Shown piece after piece: positions 41,359-50,115 of a stretch of DNA of 64,000 nt (position 1 is the stretch's first letter; every line of letters begins with the position of its first letter). The notes beneath the pieces were generated by a model. It made no database searches. It saw only the letters and a program-made list of their open reading frames with translations, and was not told the origin of the DNA. The stretch comes from Komagataeibacter rhaeticus (GTDB lineage Bacteria; Pseudomonadota; Alphaproteobacteria; Acetobacterales; Acetobacteraceae), in the NCBI RefSeq assembly GCF_003207855.1, contig NZ_NKTZ01000003.1:1-64000 (forward strand), written 5' to 3'. A program made the translations under genes and the position numbers.

Positions 41359-41943
41359 TTATATCTGCCCGACCGCGCGGGCGGCTTCATCCAGCACGGC
41401 GGCAACCTTTTCCTCCGCCTGCGGGTCCAGTCCGCCGTTGCGCAGGCGCAGGCGCAGCGCGGTCTTGAGGTTCTCCATCGCGCGCATGACCGGCAGCGGG
41501 ACATTACGCCGCCCGCCGCGGCCTTCCGGTTCCGCTGTTGCGGCGCGGGCAAGGATTTCCGTCACCAGTGCCCCGTTTGCAGCAAGGAAGGCCGTGCCTT
41601 CGGGCGTGATGTGGTAGGTCTTGCGGCCTTCGTGTGTATCGGGGCCGATATGGCCCGCTTCCTCCAGCCAGGTCAGCGTGGGATAGATCACGCCGGGACT
41701 GGGGGTATAGCTGCCACCGGATGTTTCCTCGATGGTCTTGATCAGTTCATAGCCGTAGGTCGGTTTTTCCGCGATCAGGCTGAGAACGAGGAGACGCATC
41801 TCCCCATAATCAAACAGCCTGTGGCGCCCGCCGCGTCCACCGCCCCGGCCATGATGACGGCCATGACCGCCATGGCCCGCAGGCCCCTCGGGGGAGAAAG
41901 TCTGGCGGTTACGACCGCCTGCGTGTCTGTTTTCGTGTTTCAT
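41359..41943 (-). CDS. yqjI: PadR-family regulator with His-rich N-terminus (YqjI-like)
   Basis: 194 aa. Residues 25-45 are His/Gly/Arg-rich ('GHGGHGRHHGRGGGRGGRHR'), followed by the PadR winged helix ('FDYGEMRLLVLSLIAEKPTY', 'GYELIKTIEETSGGSYTPSP', 'GVIYPTLTWLEEAGHI'). E. coli YqjI is a PadR protein with a similar metal-binding extension. It senses nickel and represses yqjH, a ferric reductase gene. Here both are in one operon, so self-repression relieved by metal is likely. The ATG at 41943 is chosen from family length. Confidence 0.87.
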   Translation of the reverse strand: MKHENRHAGGRNRQTFSPEGPAGHGGHGRHHGRGGGRGGRHRLFDYGEMRLLVLSLIAEKPTYGYELIKTIEETSGGSYTPSPGVIYPTLTWLEEAGHIGPDTHEGRKTYHITPEGTAFLAANGALVTEILARAATAEPEGRGGRRNVPLPVMRAMENLKTALRLRLRNGGLDPQAEEKVAAVLDEAARAVGQI

Positions 41944-41949
41944 GAATCC

Positions 41950-41987
41950 GATATACATCCAGATATATCGAAATTCAAGATATATCT
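41950..41987 (-). promoter_or_regulatory. Candidate PadR operator/promoter
   Basis: GATATA occurs at 41950, 41962 and 41979, the last inside a perfect palindrome AGATATATCT (41978-41987). The cluster lies 7-44 bases before the PadR start codon in an AT-rich stretch that would also hold the promoter. Confidence 0.6.
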
Positions 41988-42040
41988 GAATATATTTTTT
42001 AGACCCGCCGCCTGAAATGCCCGGCAAAACATGAAAAGGT

Positions 42041-42125
42041 TTCCGGTGGCGCTTTTTTCAAAAAGCTTCGGACAGCGCCGCCTTTTTGAAAAAAGGCGGC
42101 ACCCAAAATATTTTGTTATTTTTCA
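42041..42125. repeat. Intergenic hairpin repeat, copy 3 (longest)
   Basis: Two hairpins: 'GCGCTTTTTTCAAAAAGC' (42050-42067) and CCGCCTTTTTGAAAAAAGGCGG (42078-42099, arms CCGCCTTTTT/AAAAAAGGCGG), then 'ACCCAAAATATTTTG'. It separates the PadR promoter from the pirin-like gene and can terminate in both directions. Confidence 0.65.
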
Positions 42126-42147
42126 AAGCATTACTTCAAAACACTGT

Positions 42148-42876
42148 TCAGGCTGCAACATCCACCAGAAGCACGACCGCGTCGCGCCGCGCGATCACGG
42201 TCAGGTCCGTGGCCCCCGTCAGTGCCGCCGCATCACCCTGATCAAGAATATCCTCCCCAATGCTGATGGTGCCGGACACCACCACAACATAAAGGTCACG
42301 CCCCATGCAGGTGCCATAGGCCGCGCCCTCCCCCGCCGGAATCGCGGCATGGGCCAGCCGTGCCCGCGCGCTAAGGGCTACCGGCGCGCCATCGGCCACG
42401 ACGCCGCTTTCCTCCGGGTCATCCTCGGGGAAGCCCGAGGCCAGCAGCACAAAACCGCCATCGCCCCCCGGCAGGGCCGTACGGGTTTCCTGCGCGGGCG
42501 TGGTACCCTTGATATCGGCCAGCAGCCAGAACTGGATGAAGCTGGCCCCATCGGCCCCCGCGCACCAGTCCACACCCGCGCATCCGCCGCCCGTACTGGC
42601 CAGATGCACGCCACCGGCCTCCACCGGTTGGGGGTCACACCCGTCCATCCGCCCGCGCAGGCTGCCTGCCCGCACCCATGTCACGATATCGACACTGGCT
42701 TCCGGCCCCAGATGATAGGTCGCCCCCGCCCCGATCTGCCCCAGATTGAGCACACGCAGGCGGCCATCATGGATGTGCGCGGGGTCCTGATAATCGGCAA
42801 AGGCAAAGTGGCAGCGCAGGGCCAGGCCATCCGAATGCGCGGTGCCCAGCGTATCCGCGCGCCTTATGTCCATCAT
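42148..42876 (-). CDS. Pirin/YhhW-like bicupin lacking the usual metal ligands
   Basis: 242 aa. The start 'IRRADTLGTAHSDGLALRCH', 'FAFADYQDPAHIHDGRLRVL' and 'VDIVTWVRAGSLRGRMDG' align with YhhW-type pirins. The His-x-His...His...Glu metal set is not preserved: family HPH is 'YHLGP', the next His is Arg, and the 'HSE' segment reads 'HLAST'. A quercetinase-like reaction is thus doubtful, and a structural or regulatory role is possible. It is the last gene of the efflux operon, nine bases after the outer membrane gene. Confidence 0.78.
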   Translation of the reverse strand: MMDIRRADTLGTAHSDGLALRCHFAFADYQDPAHIHDGRLRVLNLGQIGAGATYHLGPEASVDIVTWVRAGSLRGRMDGCDPQPVEAGGVHLASTGGGCAGVDWCAGADGASFIQFWLLADIKGTTPAQETRTALPGGDGGFVLLASGFPEDDPEESGVVADGAPVALSARARLAHAAIPAGEGAAYGTCMGRDLYVVVVSGTISIGEDILDQGDAAALTGATDLTVIARRDAVVLLVDVAA

Positions 42877-42885
42877 ATGCCTGCC

Positions 42886-44442
42886 TCAGCCATGTTTTTT
42901 TGCCTTCTTCTCCGGGTAGAGATCCTGCCAGCCACCGCCAACCGCACGGTAAAGCCGCGTGACCGCGTCCGCCACATGCGCTTCGGCATCCGCCTGCGCG
43001 CTCTGGGAGGACAGGAGCGCGTTCTGCAATGTCAGCACGTTCAGGAAGTCGGACGATCCCTGCACATACTGCGCCTTGGCCGTTTCCACCGCAATTTCGT
43101 TTTCATGCACGGCTTCGGTCAGCTCGTCACGCCGCTTCTGGGCCGCCGTGAAGTCGGCCATGGCATCATCGATTTCCTGCCACGCCTTGAGCACCGTGCG
43201 CTGGAACATCGTCGCCGCTTCCTTCTGCTGCGCGCGCCGCAGGTGCAGCTGCCCGGTCAGGCGCCCGCCCTCAAAAATGGGCAGTGTTGCCGTGGGGCCA
43301 AAACCGTACTGGCGCGACGCCCATGACCCCAGCCCGCTGAACTGCAGCGCCTGCACGTCCAGGCTGCCCGACAGCGTGATGCGGGGGAAGAAATCGGCAA
43401 TCGCGACACCAATACTGGCGGTGGCGGCATGCAGCCGGTCCGCCGCCATGCGGATATCGGGGCGGCGTTCGGCCAGTTCCGATGGCAGGCCGACGGGAAT
43501 GGTGGCGGGCACCACCGGGATGGGCGCAACCGGCCCAAGCCCGGCATCCAGCGCGCCGGGTTCGCGCGCCACAAGGAAGCTCAGCGCATTGAGCAGATGC
43601 GTGGCCTGTGCCTTCAGCGGCGCAAGGCGGGCGGTAAAGGTGTGAAGCTGGCCCGTTGCCTCCGCCACATCCAGCCGTGTGGCCGCCCCCTGCTGCAGGC
43701 GCAGGGTGGTCAGGCGGACGCTGTTGGTGGCAATGGCGATATTATGTTCAAGAATGCCGATCTGGGTCTGGGTGGCCCGCAGGTCGATATAATCCTGCGC
43801 GGTTTCCGCCATGAGCGAGACCAGGATGTCACGCCGCATTTCCTCGGTCGCATGCATCGCCGCCGTCGCCGCTTCCACCTGCCGGCGGACATGGCCCCAC
43901 AGGTCCACTTCCCATGAGGCATTCATCCCGTATTGCGGCAGGTTGAACGACGGGTTGCCCACGCTGCCGGGCAGCGCGGTGGGGCCAAAGCCCTGCGTGC
44001 CCGATGCGATGGAGCCGGTGCCTTCGCGTTCCATCGTGCCCAGCAGCCCCAGCACGCCGTTGGTGCTGGCACGTTCACGCCCGTAGGATGCATTGGCCTC
44101 CGCATGCGGGAACTGGGCCGCGCTGGCGATCCGCCGTTCCGCCTGGCTCTGCATAAGCCGCAGGCTGGCGGCCTTCAGGTCCAGGTTGGACGCCGCCACC
44201 TCGTTTTCCAGCCGGGTCAGCAGCGGGTCGTTGAACAGTTTCCACCATTGCGGGTCGGCCGAGGCCGTACCGGGCGTGCTTTCCGCCGGGGGCTGGGTTT
44301 CACGCCATGCGGCGGGTGCCTTGACCTGTGGCTTGTGATAGGTGGGGCCGACCGTGCAGCCTGCCAGCGCCAGTGCCGACAGCCCCCCCGCGAACAGGCG
44401 CCGCACCGCGTTACTGCCAGACATAACGGGCATCATTGGCAT
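42886..44442 (-). CDS. NodT-type outer membrane efflux lipoprotein
   Basis: About 518 aa. Signal and lipobox: 'RLFAGGLSALALAGCTVGPT', Cys at about residue 29 from the start used here. 'YHKPQVKAPAAWRET', 'DPQWWKLFNDPLLTRLENEV' and the repeated 'NIAIATNSVRLTTLRLQQGA' / 'TAAQKRRDELTEAVHENEIA' belong to the TolC/OprM fold. The ATG at 44442 follows GAGGG. A start at 44424 is also possible. It overlaps the adaptor gene, so the three-part pump is one operon. Confidence 0.92.
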   Translation of the reverse strand: MPMMPVMSGSNAVRRLFAGGLSALALAGCTVGPTYHKPQVKAPAAWRETQPPAESTPGTASADPQWWKLFNDPLLTRLENEVAASNLDLKAASLRLMQSQAERRIASAAQFPHAEANASYGRERASTNGVLGLLGTMEREGTGSIASGTQGFGPTALPGSVGNPSFNLPQYGMNASWEVDLWGHVRRQVEAATAAMHATEEMRRDILVSLMAETAQDYIDLRATQTQIGILEHNIAIATNSVRLTTLRLQQGAATRLDVAEATGQLHTFTARLAPLKAQATHLLNALSFLVAREPGALDAGLGPVAPIPVVPATIPVGLPSELAERRPDIRMAADRLHAATASIGVAIADFFPRITLSGSLDVQALQFSGLGSWASRQYGFGPTATLPIFEGGRLTGQLHLRRAQQKEAATMFQRTVLKAWQEIDDAMADFTAAQKRRDELTEAVHENEIAVETAKAQYVQGSSDFLNVLTLQNALLSSQSAQADAEAHVADAVTRLYRAVGGGWQDLYPEKKAKKHG

Positions 44443-45487
44443 GCGGACCCTCGGGTTTTGATGCGGTATCAATGTTCACTTCCACCGACATGCCAACACG
44501 CACGCGGTCGGCCAGTGGCTGGCCGGGGTCGAATGTCAGCTTGACCGGGATGCGCTGCACCACCTTGGTAAAGTTGCCGGTGGCGTTGTCGGGTTGGATG
44601 GGGGCGAACGCAACACCGGTGGCGGGCGCCAGTGAGTCCACATGCGCCTTGAGCGGATGGCCGGGAAAGGTATCGACCCATATGGTGGCGGCCTGCCCGG
44701 TCTGCACCTTTGTCAGCTGGGTTTCCTGAAAATTGGCCAGCACATAGGCTTCATACGTGGGCACGACCGCCAGGATGCCGGTGCCCGCATGCACGTAGTT
44801 GCCCACGCGCACGCCACGCTCGCCCACCACGCCATCCATGGGGGCGGGAATGGTGCAGTAGGACAGGTTCAGTCCCGCCTGCCTCTCATCCCCCTGCGCA
44901 CGCAGCAGCAGGCCACGGGCACGTTCAAGCTGGCCCCTGATCACGTCCACCTGCCTTATGGCGGCCTCCACGCCCGCGCTGTCGCGTGCGATGGCGGCCT
45001 GGGCTTCCTTTTCCTGTGCCTCGGAATGCTGCTTCTGCTCGATCGTGCCCGCCCCGCCCGATGACAGGTTGCGGTACCGCGCGGCATTGAGGCGGGCAAA
45101 GGCCAGGTCGGCCTCATCGGACTGCACGGCGGCGCGGGCACCCGCAATCACCGCATCCTGCCGGGCCAGTTCGGCCTCAAGGTTGCTCACGTCACCCTGC
45201 GCCGCCTGCCGGTTGCCGCGCGCCACGTCCAGGGCGGCACGGTAGTCGTCATCCTCGATATGGGCCAGTTCCTCACCCGCGTGGACCTGTTCGTTATCCT
45301 GCGCGATCACGCGGTCTATGCGGCCCGAGACCTTGGGGGCGACGGTGGGGAAGTCGGCCGTGACATAGGCATCGTTGGTGTACTGGTTGATGCCATCGCC
45401 ATTGACCGCACGCGCGCCCCCCCAGGCGACAAGGGCCAGCACGGCAGCGGCGCAGCCTGCGTAAAGCAGCGGTTTCCTGTAAATCAT
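44411..45487 (-). CDS. emrA: EmrA/HlyD-type membrane fusion protein
   Basis: 358 aa. One N-terminal membrane anchor (LLYAGCAAAVLALVAWGGAR), then the lipoyl half 'VTADFPTVAPKVSGRIDRVI', a coiled-coil hairpin, and the second half 'NLSYCTIPAPMDGVVGERGV' with 'FVLANFQETQLTKVQTGQ'-like beta barrel (residues read LANFQETQLTKVQTGQAATI). It bridges the inner pump and outer membrane channel. The ATG at 45487 matches family length. It is 16 bases after the EmrB stop. Confidence 0.92.
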   Translation of the reverse strand: MIYRKPLLYAGCAAAVLALVAWGGARAVNGDGINQYTNDAYVTADFPTVAPKVSGRIDRVIAQDNEQVHAGEELAHIEDDDYRAALDVARGNRQAAQGDVSNLEAELARQDAVIAGARAAVQSDEADLAFARLNAARYRNLSSGGAGTIEQKQHSEAQEKEAQAAIARDSAGVEAAIRQVDVIRGQLERARGLLLRAQGDERQAGLNLSYCTIPAPMDGVVGERGVRVGNYVHAGTGILAVVPTYEAYVLANFQETQLTKVQTGQAATIWVDTFPGHPLKAHVDSLAPATGVAFAPIQPDNATGNFTKVVQRIPVKLTFDPGQPLADRVRVGMSVEVNIDTASKPEGPHANDARYVWQ

Positions 45488-45503
45488 GATCGGTAATTCC
45501 GGG

Positions 45504-47141
45504 TTAACGGGCTGGAGCAGCGGGTGAAGGCGCCTGTGGCGGATAGACACGGCGCGGCAGGACAAGGTTCATGACGGCATAGAACAGGCACACCCAGATC
45601 AGGATGTAGTAGATGTCATCCAGCGCCAGTACCAGCGCCTGTTCATGCACATAGGTGTGGAATACCTGCAGCGCGTTGCGGGCCACATGCGCGCTGTCGG
45701 GTGATGTGGGGGCAAGCTGCCGGCCAATCGGGTCGCCCATGCCCTGGAGCGCAAGCTGGTGGGTGCCATGATGGTCCAGCAGCATGGTGGAGTGATACTG
45801 CTCGCGCCGCCGCGTCAGTGCGCCGAACAGGGCAAACGCCACCGCATTGGCCAGCCCCTTGAGCATGTTCACCATACCCGAGATGAACGGCCCGTCGGCC
45901 GGTCCCATGGCCATGGTGGCCAGCATGAGCGTGGGGATGACGGTCATCGGCTGGCCAAAGACCTGCAATATCTGGATCAGGTAGAAATTATCGCGCACCC
46001 AGTCCACCGTCAGCCACGTGCCCAGCCACGCGGCGGCGGCAAGGCACAGCATGCCGCCTGCCAGCACGAAGCGGCAGTCCACCCGGCGGCTGTTGCAGAT
46101 GGCGGCAATGAGCGGCAGCATGATCAGCTGCGGCAGTGCCACCACCAGCGAGACCGGGGCCGTCTGTATCGGCCGGTAACCCCGCACGCCCGCAAGATAG
46201 GTGGCCGGGATGTCCCCCATCATCGCGCAGATGGCAAGTATCCCCACCAGCGAAAGCAGGGACGCCTGGATATTGCGCGAGCGCCAGTACTGGATGCGGA
46301 AATACGGGCTGGGGTGATACGCCTCGTTAATGACGAACACGATGAACGCCGCCCCGCCCCAGAAGGCAAGGTCGGTAATGACCGGGGAGCGGAACCAGTC
46401 CAGCCGGTCCCCCTGGTACAGCACGATGACGAGCGAGCAGATGGCGGGCAGGCCCACAAGGATGCCCAGCCAGTTGAACTTCTCGAAGCGCTCAAGATGT
46501 ATCGGGTCGCGCGGCAGGCCATAGGCCATCATGGCAATGGCGGCGGCGGCCGTGGGAATGATCTCCCAGTACAGCCAGTGCCAGCCGACATGCTCGAACC
46601 AGAAGGCTTCCAGCGGCAGGCCAAGGTTGGGGCCGAAGGTGGCGCTCATGGCATAGCCGCCAATGCCGAACACGCGGATCTGGGGCGGCAGGTATTTGAG
46701 CATGACGGTCATGAGCACCGGCGGCAGGCAGCCCCCCGCCAGCCCCTGGAAGGCGCGCAGGATGCACAGCGATGTCACATCGGGCATGAACGGCGCGGGG
46801 ATGGACAGGAGCGCCAGCATCGCCGTCATGAAGATGGAGAAGCGGTAGATCGAGAACGTCATGTAGAACCACGGCGTGAACGCCATGGCGGCAATGTTGA
46901 ACGCCTCGTATATCGCAATGACCCACGTGCCTTCATCGTGGCCGATATGCATCGCGCCACGAATGTCGGACAGGCCGATTTCGGTTACGTGTTCGTTGAA
47001 TCCCGCCACATGGACGGCCAGAAGCATGCCAAGGCAGCCGATGACCGTCCGTATGCCAAAAGGCGGGATGTAGGACGGCCGTGGCGGCGCGGCATGGATG
47101 ACAGGCCCGCCGGAAGCCGGGGCAGGAGCGAGGGTGTTCAT
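45504..47141 (-). CDS. emrB: EmrB-type MFS inner-membrane multidrug transporter
   Basis: About 545 aa with 14 predicted membrane segments. Features: 'GCLGMLLAVHVAGFNEHVTE', 'DEGTWVIAIYEAFNIAAMAF', 'LRAFQGLAGGCLPPVLMTVM' and 'GYAMSATFGPNLGLPLEAFW'. The C-terminal loop 'RRREQYHSTMLLDHH' is typical of EmrB homologues paired with HlyD. I use the ATG at 47141 rather than a TTG at 47177. First gene of the pump operon, it lies after the terminator of the hopene cyclase gene. Confidence 0.9.
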   Translation of the reverse strand: MNTLAPAPASGGPVIHAAPPRPSYIPPFGIRTVIGCLGMLLAVHVAGFNEHVTEIGLSDIRGAMHIGHDEGTWVIAIYEAFNIAAMAFTPWFYMTFSIYRFSIFMTAMLALLSIPAPFMPDVTSLCILRAFQGLAGGCLPPVLMTVMLKYLPPQIRVFGIGGYAMSATFGPNLGLPLEAFWFEHVGWHWLYWEIIPTAAAAIAMMAYGLPRDPIHLERFEKFNWLGILVGLPAICSLVIVLYQGDRLDWFRSPVITDLAFWGGAAFIVFVINEAYHPSPYFRIQYWRSRNIQASLLSLVGILAICAMMGDIPATYLAGVRGYRPIQTAPVSLVVALPQLIMLPLIAAICNSRRVDCRFVLAGGMLCLAAAAWLGTWLTVDWVRDNFYLIQILQVFGQPMTVIPTLMLATMAMGPADGPFISGMVNMLKGLANAVAFALFGALTRRREQYHSTMLLDHHGTHQLALQGMGDPIGRQLAPTSPDSAHVARNALQVFHTYVHEQALVLALDDIYYILIWVCLFYAVMNLVLPRRVYPPQAPSPAAPAR

Positions 47142-47239
47142 GCCCGCACTTGATCCCGATGCGGCCAGACCCGACAACCCCCATTTGTGACAGGCGACGA
47201 TTTCGATTTTCGGAATGAAAACCTTATGGGGCCTCGTGC

Positions 47240-47272
47240 CCTGCGCCCCGGCGGAAAGCCCCGGGGCGCAGG
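47240..47272 (-). terminator. GC-rich hairpin terminator after the squalene-hopene cyclase gene
   Basis: Perfect 12-base arms CCTGCGCCCCGG and CCGGGGCGCAGG with a nine-base loop, eight bases after the cyclase stop. The T-tract on the minus strand is weak (TTTTC about 20 bases on), so termination may be partial. Confidence 0.65.
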
Positions 47273-47279
47273 GGCCGGA

Positions 47280-49373
47280 TCAGCCCGCGGCCTTCAGCAC
47301 GCGCGCGGCACGGCTGAGCGCCATGATGGGGAAGAACTGGCGGTACAGGTCATAACGCAGCATGAACGCGCGTGACAGCTCCGCCCCCTGCTGCAACCGC
47401 TGTGACAGGGCCGGGTCATCCAGCCGGATGGTCTGGCCCACGCCATAACCGGGGAAGCCGGTGCCGGTGAACTCCTTTTCATCCCACCGCCCGTCAGGCT
47501 GCTGCAGGTCGATCAGGTAACGGCAGCCGCGCGCGATGGCCGCATGGTCCTGCGGGCGGTGGGCGGCAATCAGCCCCATAAGGGCCCAGGCGGTCTGTGA
47601 GGGCGTGGTCGGCCCATGGCCGATGGCGGCAATTTCCATGTAGGACGCACAGCTTTCACCCCAGCCGCCATCCGCCTGCTGGCAGCCCACCAGCCAGTCA
47701 CAGGCCCTGGTGATGTAGGGCTGGGTCATGTCCTCGCCTATGGCGGCAAGGGCAGGCAGCACGGCACCCGTGCCATACAGGTAATTGACCCCCCAGCGGC
47801 CGAACCATGGGCCATCCGCCGCCTGTTCGGCACGGATATAGGCCAGGCCACGCCGGATTGCGGGCATGTCACGCGGCAGACCCAGCACGCCGAAGGCTTC
47901 CAGCACATGCGCCGTTACGTCAACGGAAGGCGGGTCAAGGGCCTCACCAAAGTCACAGAACGGAATCTTGGCCAGCAGCGAGCGGTTGTTGTCCTTGTCA
48001 AACGCGCCCCAGCCGCCGCTTTCGCTCTGCATGGCGACAAGCCAGTTCACCCCGCGCTTAATGGCGGGCTCCACCCCGCGCGCCTGCCATTCGGGACGGT
48101 TGCGGCATGATGAGAGGGCGATCAGCGCCACCGCCGTGTCATCCGTGTCGGGATAGCGGTCATTGGCGTATTCAAAGGCCCAGCCGCCCGGCTCCACATC
48201 CGGCAGCTTGATGGACCAGTCGCCCTTCACCCGCACCTGCCGGTCCAGCAGCCAGCCCAGCGCCCTGTCCATCTCGGGGGTGAAACGTGTCTCCCCATCC
48301 GCGTCATGCAGCGCCATAATGGCAAGCATGGTGTCCCATACCGGGCTGTTGGTGGCCTGAATCCAGCTGGCCTGCCCCCGGTCATGCCGCCAGCCGGGAT
48401 CATCCAGCGCCGCAAGCCCCTTGGCCATGACCGGGTGGTGGAACTGGTAATCCTCGCCATGCAGCGCCATCAGGCCATACACCCATGGTGGCTGGATGCC
48501 GCCCCAGCCACCATCGGCATCCTGATGGCGGATGATCCATTCCAGCATGTGCCGGATCGCGGCCTCGCGCAGGCTGCTTTTCTTCATGACGCGCGACTGG
48601 AGCCAGTGCAGGCCACGGTCGGTAGTGCGGAAGAAGCTGGCCCACAGGTCACGCCCCTCCTTGCGGGGCAGTTCATAGTCAAAATTCGCGCGCCCGCCGG
48701 GAAACAGCGCGTCCAGCCGGTCCTGCGGGCGCAGGGGGCGGGCCGGCCTGCGGGCGGACAGGATGGCCAGCGGCACCAGCGTCGCCCGCGCCCACTGCGC
48801 GAAATTATAGATGGAAAAGACGAATTTGTTGGGAAACCAGATGACTTCCGGCGGCAGGTTGGGCGTCTTCTCCCATGGCCATTCCCCGATCAGCGCCAGC
48901 CAGTAGCGGGTGAACACGCGGATGTTGCGCAGCCCCCCCTTGCTGGCAATCCATGTAGCGGCTTTGGCCAGTGCCGGTTCATCCGCGGCATATCCCAGCG
49001 AGCGCAGGGCGGCATAGGATTCGACCGTGGCGTTGATGTCGCCATTGCCCGCACCGTAATAGATGCCCCACGACCCGTCCTCGCGCTGCATTTCCAGCAG
49101 CGCATGACCCAGGCGCGGACGCAGCGGATGGTCATCAAGGCCAAGGAACCACAGGGCAAGGCACCATTCGGCCTCCATCGAGGCATTGGACGCAACCGGC
49201 CCCACCCAGTGGCCATCGGGTTTCTGCTGGCCGATCAGCCAGTCACAGGCGGCGGAAAGCGCATGGCTGAGACTGTTGTCAAGCGCGCGGAAGGACCCGT
49301 CCGTGGCCTGTGGCGCCTTGCCGGAAACGGGGCCTGTGGTGCCGGGAGGGAAAGGACGACTTTCCTTGTTCAT
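47280..49373 (-). CDS. shc: Squalene-hopene cyclase
   Basis: About 697 aa. It cyclises squalene to hopene at the inner membrane, the key step to hopanoids. The catalytic acid motif D-x-D-D is in 'YPDTDDTAVALIALSSCRN'. Several QW repeats are seen ('QKPDGHWVG', 'QREDGSWGIYYG', 'QDADGGWGG', 'QSESGGWGAFD', 'QQADGGWGES', 'QQPDGRWDE'). 'GTGFPGYGVGQTIRL' is near the C-terminus. I choose the ATG at 49373 since GGA lies shortly upstream. An upstream ATG at 49400 adds nine residues. Abundant hopanoids are known in acetic acid bacteria. Confidence 0.95.
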   Translation of the reverse strand: MNKESRPFPPGTTGPVSGKAPQATDGSFRALDNSLSHALSAACDWLIGQQKPDGHWVGPVASNASMEAEWCLALWFLGLDDHPLRPRLGHALLEMQREDGSWGIYYGAGNGDINATVESYAALRSLGYAADEPALAKAATWIASKGGLRNIRVFTRYWLALIGEWPWEKTPNLPPEVIWFPNKFVFSIYNFAQWARATLVPLAILSARRPARPLRPQDRLDALFPGGRANFDYELPRKEGRDLWASFFRTTDRGLHWLQSRVMKKSSLREAAIRHMLEWIIRHQDADGGWGGIQPPWVYGLMALHGEDYQFHHPVMAKGLAALDDPGWRHDRGQASWIQATNSPVWDTMLAIMALHDADGETRFTPEMDRALGWLLDRQVRVKGDWSIKLPDVEPGGWAFEYANDRYPDTDDTAVALIALSSCRNRPEWQARGVEPAIKRGVNWLVAMQSESGGWGAFDKDNNRSLLAKIPFCDFGEALDPPSVDVTAHVLEAFGVLGLPRDMPAIRRGLAYIRAEQAADGPWFGRWGVNYLYGTGAVLPALAAIGEDMTQPYITRACDWLVGCQQADGGWGESCASYMEIAAIGHGPTTPSQTAWALMGLIAAHRPQDHAAIARGCRYLIDLQQPDGRWDEKEFTGTGFPGYGVGQTIRLDDPALSQRLQQGAELSRAFMLRYDLYRQFFPIMALSRAARVLKAAG

Positions 49374-49447
49374 TTTTTCCGTACCTGTGAGAAATGTCAT
49401 GATGGGTCTGAAAGAACGTGTCTGCGGTGGTCAGGGCATCCGGTTTT

Positions 49448-49984
49448 TCACGAAGCCAGCTTCAGGAAATTGGCGAAGACGTTTTGCCATTGCGCCCCGT
49501 CCATTTCAACAAAGCCGAGGCAGCGCAGGAAAAACGCCCCTTCGGCCGCGAAAATCGCGGTGCCGGCCCGGCGTCCCGCTTCCGAATCAGGCATGCAGTC
49601 ATGAAACCAGCCTGCATACCAGTCCCGCACCCGTTGCAGGTGCCGGGGCGACTGGAGCAGCGTGACCAACATGCCGACCATCCGCGCGTGGGTCGTGGCA
49701 TCGGACTGGCTGCATGCCATGACATAGGCCGCCGCCCGCGCCCCCGGCGTGGGGTTGGGCCCGGCATGGCGGGCCACCTGCGCGTCGAATCCCGCAATCC
49801 AGCGGTCGATCAGGGCGGTGATCAGGTCATCCTTGCTGCCAAAGCAGTATTGCAGCCCGCCCTTGGTAATGCCCGCCGCCCGTGCCACGGCATCCAGCGT
49901 AAGGGCGGCCGCCCCCTGGCGCTGCACAAGCTGTTCGGCGCTGTCCAGCACGCTTTCACGGTCTATGGTTCTGGGACGCGCCAT
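49448..49984 (-). CDS. TetR-family repressor
   Basis: 178 aa. The helix-turn-helix is 'AAALTLDAVARAAGITKGGL' with 'QYCFGSKDDLITALIDRW'. The C-terminal ligand domain is of the BetI/YbiH-like length. GGGGGAA precedes the ATG at 49984. It lies 74 bases before the cyclase gene on the same strand and might control the cyclase, the efflux operon, or both, besides itself. An 18-base near-palindrome lies just upstream. Confidence 0.85.
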   Translation of the reverse strand: MARPRTIDRESVLDSAEQLVQRQGAAALTLDAVARAAGITKGGLQYCFGSKDDLITALIDRWIAGFDAQVARHAGPNPTPGARAAAYVMACSQSDATTHARMVGMLVTLLQSPRHLQRVRDWYAGWFHDCMPDSEAGRRAGTAIFAAEGAFFLRCLGFVEMDGAQWQNVFANFLKLAS

Positions 49985-50003
49985 GTGTTCCCCCGGCAGT
50001 TTC

Positions 50004-50021
50004 ATTCCGTCCGGATGGAAT
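50004..50021. promoter_or_regulatory. Candidate TetR operator
   Basis: ATTCCGTCCGGATGGAAT is palindromic except for one pair and lies 20-37 bases upstream of the TetR start codon. Confidence 0.55.
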
Positions 50022-50115
50022 TAAACCATCGCCACGGGCGGACGCAACCCGTATTTTACCCGATACACCCCGCGCCCCGGGGTACCGCGCGGGCCATGCA
50101 CCGCAAGGCCACGGC

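Noticed and set aside
45759-47153. 464-residue plus-strand frame rich in His, Gln and Arg
   Set aside because: Antisense shadow of the EmrB gene, with a composition unlike real proteins.
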